NCBI GenBank assembly: GCA_037447655.1
Contig: JBBHKE010001279.1
Coordinates: 88,114-152,113 of the forward strand
Direction of reading: 5' to 3'
DNA length: 64,000 nucleotides
From: Zygnema cylindricum
Taxonomy: Eukaryota; Streptophyta; Zygnematophyceae; Zygnematales; Zygnemataceae
Part shown: one piece after another, positions 60,481 to 64,000 of the stretch
Layout: each line of letters starts with the position of its first letter
How positions within the stretch are numbered: the stretch's first letter is position 1
The notes under the pieces: generated by a model
The model's database searches: none
Told to the model about the DNA's origin: nothing
The model's input: only the letters and a program-made list of their open reading frames with translations
Made by a program: the position numbers and the translations under genes

Positions 60481-61940
60481 TCCCCATTAAAATTACACGT
60501 TAATGTCATTATTTGTTTTTACTTCAATTCCATTGTTGTATTTATTCTTTGTTGTAGGCACAAGATTTCATTCAAGGAGCTGATTGCAATGGAGGAACAA
60601 ACGCATGGATTGTGGGAAAGTCATCGAGTTTTCTTTACTACATTTAATATTAGGTCTTCTAAGCAAATTTCTACAAGACTTAGAGAAGATGATTAGAATA
60701 TCATTTTTTACAAAGGATAGTTTTTATGGGCGATGTACATTTCGTTCATGTAGACTTATATTATATTTAAGTTTGAAAAATAGGTATATGGTTGTACATG
60801 TTGTGGTTTTTTAACGGTGAACCTCATTGTCATTCTTAGGCAAAAAGGATTGAATTTAATTTCAAGTGTATTATTGAAATATTTATATAATTTTAATTTA
60901 TTTTGATTTTGTTGAAATGGGGTGCTATGATTTTATTGCTCCGTGTTTTGTAAATGTTAAGCGATACACGTGATGAAGTGTGTGAGCATTCTTAACTATT
61001 TTGGTTGTCACACATCTCTCTCTCTATTTTTTTTTTTTCTAGTTGTTACCCTATTTTAAATTTAGTATTTATTTTATCGTTGTCAATCTCCCTTTTTATT
61101 TTGTTTGTCCCTGTCTCCCTTGTGGTATTTAGCAATGGGACTGTCTTGTTGTTGGATGGTATATGTTACTATCCTGTCAACGACGAGTACGTCTTGTTGC
61201 TGAATGGAATGTTTCATTTTTCACCAATCAGCACCGACATTGTGTCAACACAAGGTGTCAAGACCCATTTCTCCATCCCATTAATATTTGTCTCCTATTT
61301 TTCATCTCCGCTTAATTTTGAACTTAACAACAATATCCGTCCATGTAGTCCTTATATTATTCGATTTGTGCTTCTATGTTTCACATTTTTCTTTACATCA
61401 TTAAAATCCACCTTTTTGGTTCTCCCTTTTCCTATCTATCTATCCCATTATATTTTTATTTATTTGTCCCTTACTATCACATAGTCTCTCTACTTCATAT
61501 CACTGTCTCTCTTAGCCTTGTTATCTTTATGTCATACTGACTTCTGCCATATAGCGACGATGCTATGTCGTCGCTGAATGGTATATTTCACATTCGGCCA
61601 ATGGGCGACGATAATATGTTGTTGCTGAATGGGAGCATGATATTGCAATTTAGGATACGTTTTTACACCATCACTACAAATACATTTTATCCAGTATATT
61701 TGCCATTCAACTTGCGTTGACAAAATATGAAGACGAAAACACAAATAGGGATGTATACTATTCAACGTCAAAGAAAAAAATACAATGTATACTGCATATT
61801 GTTGTAAAAAAAAAAGATTAAATATTAACTTAACAATATAAAACTACAAAAAAAAAACAAACAAATCCACACTATTATTATCATTATCTGCAAACGCTAA
61901 TTATCCATTTTACCACCTCTCCTAATTAAACCACCTGACT
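60481..61940. other. AT-rich DNA with degenerate 55-bp repeats, no gene
   Basis: No protein family was recognised. Units like 'gcgacgatgctatgtcgtcg' + 'ctgaatggtatatttca' occur at 61553 and 61608 (55-bp offset). Weaker forms lie near 61125, 61165 and 59920. The 61551 unit contains the palindrome AGCGACGA...TCGTCGCT. Confidence 0.5.
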
Positions 61941-62640
61941 TTAAAGAGCCTCAAAATCAATGTAATCCTCTAAGTCTTTGTCATGACAGGCTTCATCCTT
62001 TTGATTGTCGGCCTCTCGAAGGAGTTGGAGTAAATCTCGTGCGAGAGCCGAAGGAGGTGGGACCTCGTCGCCTTCGAAATGGTTTCGCCATTTCATAATT
62101 ATGACTTGCCAATCTTGCGTAAGCATACTTTTCTCCCATTTCCCATTCTTTAATGACAATCCACCTTAGATCATCGCCTTTCGTGCATACCCCATGCCGA
62201 TCTTATCCTTCATTTCTTTCACCTCAAGAATGGAATCGCGTGCCAACTTTAAGAAAAATGATTTCCCCTGTCCAACTAACTTGCCCAACCATTTTTGGCC
62301 CCTAGGTAAGGACCACTTGTGGCTCTCTATCCCCTTCATTTACCAATCTTCCCATTTTCTCGACCACACCTCCTTGATTTTATAAATTACAAATGAATCG
62401 ACGGGTTGCACTAGATGTGTTGCACACTGTGGGAAAAAGTGGAGGGTTGTTCTCTTTGCGCGTAATGTGGTGTTTAACTCCTTGGACATATTGTGACCGC
62501 ACAATTGTCCAAAAAAATAACCTATTCTCACCCATCACAATCTCCTTGGTATGACCTTGGCTCAACAATCCATTGCCGGAAGACTATCTTGTGGTTCCAA
62601 CCTTTAGGCCCGTTACGATAACAAAATCCTACAAAAGAGA
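61941..62640 (-). pseudogene. Pogo/Tigger-like DDE transposase, C-terminal part
   Basis: The minus strand encodes HFFPQCATHLVQPVDSFVIYKI, matching the DDE_1 family pattern (L..FPP..TH.LQPLD). Just upstream it has FF.Q/DNC.GHNMSKELN, the block with the second catalytic Asp, in a shifted frame. Downstream, with stops, come SLKNGKWEKSMLTQDWQVII and an acidic C-terminus ending 61941. Frameshifts and stops make it non-functional. Confidence 0.6.
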
Positions 62641-63385
62641 GAGAGGGAGGGAGTTACATAAAGGGGAGTTGGATATGGCATAGGGAGAATAAGAGAGTGG
62701 GACGGTGAGGGAAAAAGAGAGGGAAGGAGGCGAAAAGTACAATAGGGTGTGGGAGAGAGGGGGGAAGAGATATTGTGTTAGGGAGGGAGAGGGAGGGCGA
62801 AAAGGGGATGGGGATGAAGCACTATAAACAACACAAATCCCAAAAATTATTATATTAGTTGTGGAATACAAAGGAGAATGAGGAAGATAATAGCGTCATT
62901 ATTTACGAGGTAAAATACACATATGGAAGGAAACACAATTGGTATGTCATCGTGGATGCCTTTTATCAAGTAACTACGGAGCTTGTTGGTGAAAATTAAC
63001 ATAGGAGATTCAATTTGGGTGTCACTCAGCCCGTGAGTCAAACCATCAAAGTCATCGACTCTCCGCCTCCCTCAACGTCCGCGAATTTAACCACCTCGTC
63101 CCCGCAAAAATTAAACCTCTTTTTGTTATCCATATTTTTAATGATGTGGTTATTGTCCATGTTTTTGACTAGATCCTCGTTTTAGCGACCTAATATCACA
63201 ATAACGCGTAAAAATGTAAAAAAAACACAACACGGATAAGGACGATGGTAGGGGCAACAATTTTCATTCGAGTATTTGCATTTATAACCATAAAGAAAAA
63301 CATAAAAAATAATACATATAACATATATTACAGCATATAGCAATGAGTTGTATAAAAGTACACAAAGCCTACCCAAAAAAATTAC
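62641..63385. other. GA-rich tract and possible transposase intron sequence
   Basis: 62640-62810 is purine-rich. The frame at 63041-62850 contains THGLSDTQIESPMLIFTNKL, which might be a further transposase segment, but the case is weak. No other feature is visible. Confidence 0.4.
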
Positions 63386-63790
63386 CTGTTTTAACTCTCC
63401 AATGTGATATGCTACCGTTTTTTCGATGTACTCCTCTTTTTTTGGGCTTAATTGTAACTTTTCTTTTTGAGCCCTTGTCACAATACTATGTTTCTCGCAA
63501 AGCTGTCAAGTCCATCATTTTTGTTATTTTCATTTTGATCTCCTTTTTTTTTTGTCGAGAAGCAAACTCACATTACCCTCCTTCATACGTTTCATGATAT
63601 GAACTGCTATGGTCCCAACAATAGTTTGAGACATATCTATACCAACCTTCTTGAACCGGTAGAACTCCTCCACCAATTCCGAGTGCACCGCTATGACCCA
63701 CGGAAATTCCTTCCTCCCCCTACCCAAGAGTGCCTTTGTCACCACCACACTTCTTCTTCCAAATCCCGTAGACGATAAGGTGTGTGTCAT
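63386..63790 (-). pseudogene. Pogo-like transposase, N-terminal exons
   Basis: Two minus-strand segments read like the N-terminal part of pogo/Tigger-type transposases. 63790-63530 has GRGRKEFPWVIAVHSELVEEF and FKKVGIDMSQTIVGTIAV. 63481-63386 has KEKLQLSPKKEEYIEKTVAYH and ends in a good donor, AAACAG|GTAATT. They lie upstream of the C-terminal part on the same strand, consistent with one decayed gene. The family assignment is from motif memory. Confidence 0.4.
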
Positions 63791-64000
63791 AGCCTGTGTG
63801 CTTATCAGTGTTGCAACCCTGCCCTTCTACCACCGACTTGCCTTTTGGTATAATTCACTAAGAGGAAAGGAAAAAAAAAAAAACAAAAACATGTCAGTCC
63901 TAATTCATATATGAAAAAGTATATGTTGCAAAGAAATAAAAGTTCAACGACGACCAGCAGTCGTCGCTAAATTCAGCGACAAATGTTGGTTGTCGCTGGT
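63791..64000. other. Window end with CGACGA palindromes
   Basis: The last 60 bases contain CGACGACCAGCAGTCGTCG and AGCGACAAATGTTGGTTGTCGCT, two adjacent inverted repeats. They resemble the 55-bp repeat words near 61553 and may be the subterminal end of a DNA transposon continuing beyond the window. Confidence 0.45.

Noticed and set aside
59943-60490. Ser/Leu/Pro-rich open frames
   Set aside because: They are translations of CT-rich low-complexity DNA.

Overview
The window reads as nuclear DNA of a green plant lineage. It holds one intact multi-exon housekeeping gene, a plastid-type enolase, in about 55 kb of layered transposable elements. A plastid-type enolase, long introns, a chromodomain Ty3/gypsy element and several Ty1/copia families point to a streptophyte. 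A non-seed plant or charophyte alga is my low-confidence guess; nothing in the sequence fixes the species. No rRNA, complete tRNA gene, CRISPR array or bacterial-style operon is visible.

Layout. 1-2559: downstream flank, no gene. 2560-7725 (minus): enolase, 8 exons, 499 codons, first intron of the rare GC-AG type. 7726-11017: promoter flank, AT-rich DNA and a decayed minus-strand ORF with a 288-bp in-frame duplication. 11018-18348: decayed Ty3/gypsy element (Gypsy-1, minus). 18349-21262: non-coding DNA, a non-autonomous hAT element with an 8-bp duplication, and a fragment of a second copy. 21268-25705: rearranged copia LTR pieces and a 5'-truncated copia (Copia-C, minus). 25706-27909: pyrimidine/purine-rich low-complexity DNA and unassigned sequence.

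27910-55498 is a chromodomain gypsy element (Gypsy-2, minus) opened by insertions nested four deep: Gypsy-2 contains Copia-B1 (30426-34706) and Copia-D2 (37015-54207); D2 contains Copia-B2 (38534-49269); B2 contains Copia-D1 (42708-49132). Matching 5-bp target-site duplications bracket D2 (AGCTC), B2 (AACAG) and D1 (AGCCA), and a 4-of-5 match brackets B1. This gives the insertion order.

Copia-B elements keep only Gag fused to a decayed RNase H tail, so they are non-autonomous. Copia-D elements carry the full gag-protease-integrase-RT-RNase H order, so D- or C-like elements could supply enzymes to B; this is inference. 55504-59311 is a further copia (Copia-E, minus) cut in its RNase H region next to Gypsy-2. 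59292-64000 holds probable LTR sequence, CT-rich DNA, degenerate 55-bp repeats and a decayed pogo/Tigger-like DDE transposase.

Most unusual: in Copia-B, -D and -E the gag start codon lies inside the 5' LTR, 20 bases before its end. The adjacent primer-binding site matches the anticodon-loop region of initiator tRNA-Met (the half-tRNA priming known from Drosophila copia) and is translated as Gln-Val-Met-Gly-Pro. The LTRs of families B, C and D also share a tRNA T-arm-like hairpin whose closing helix changes in sequence but keeps its pairing.
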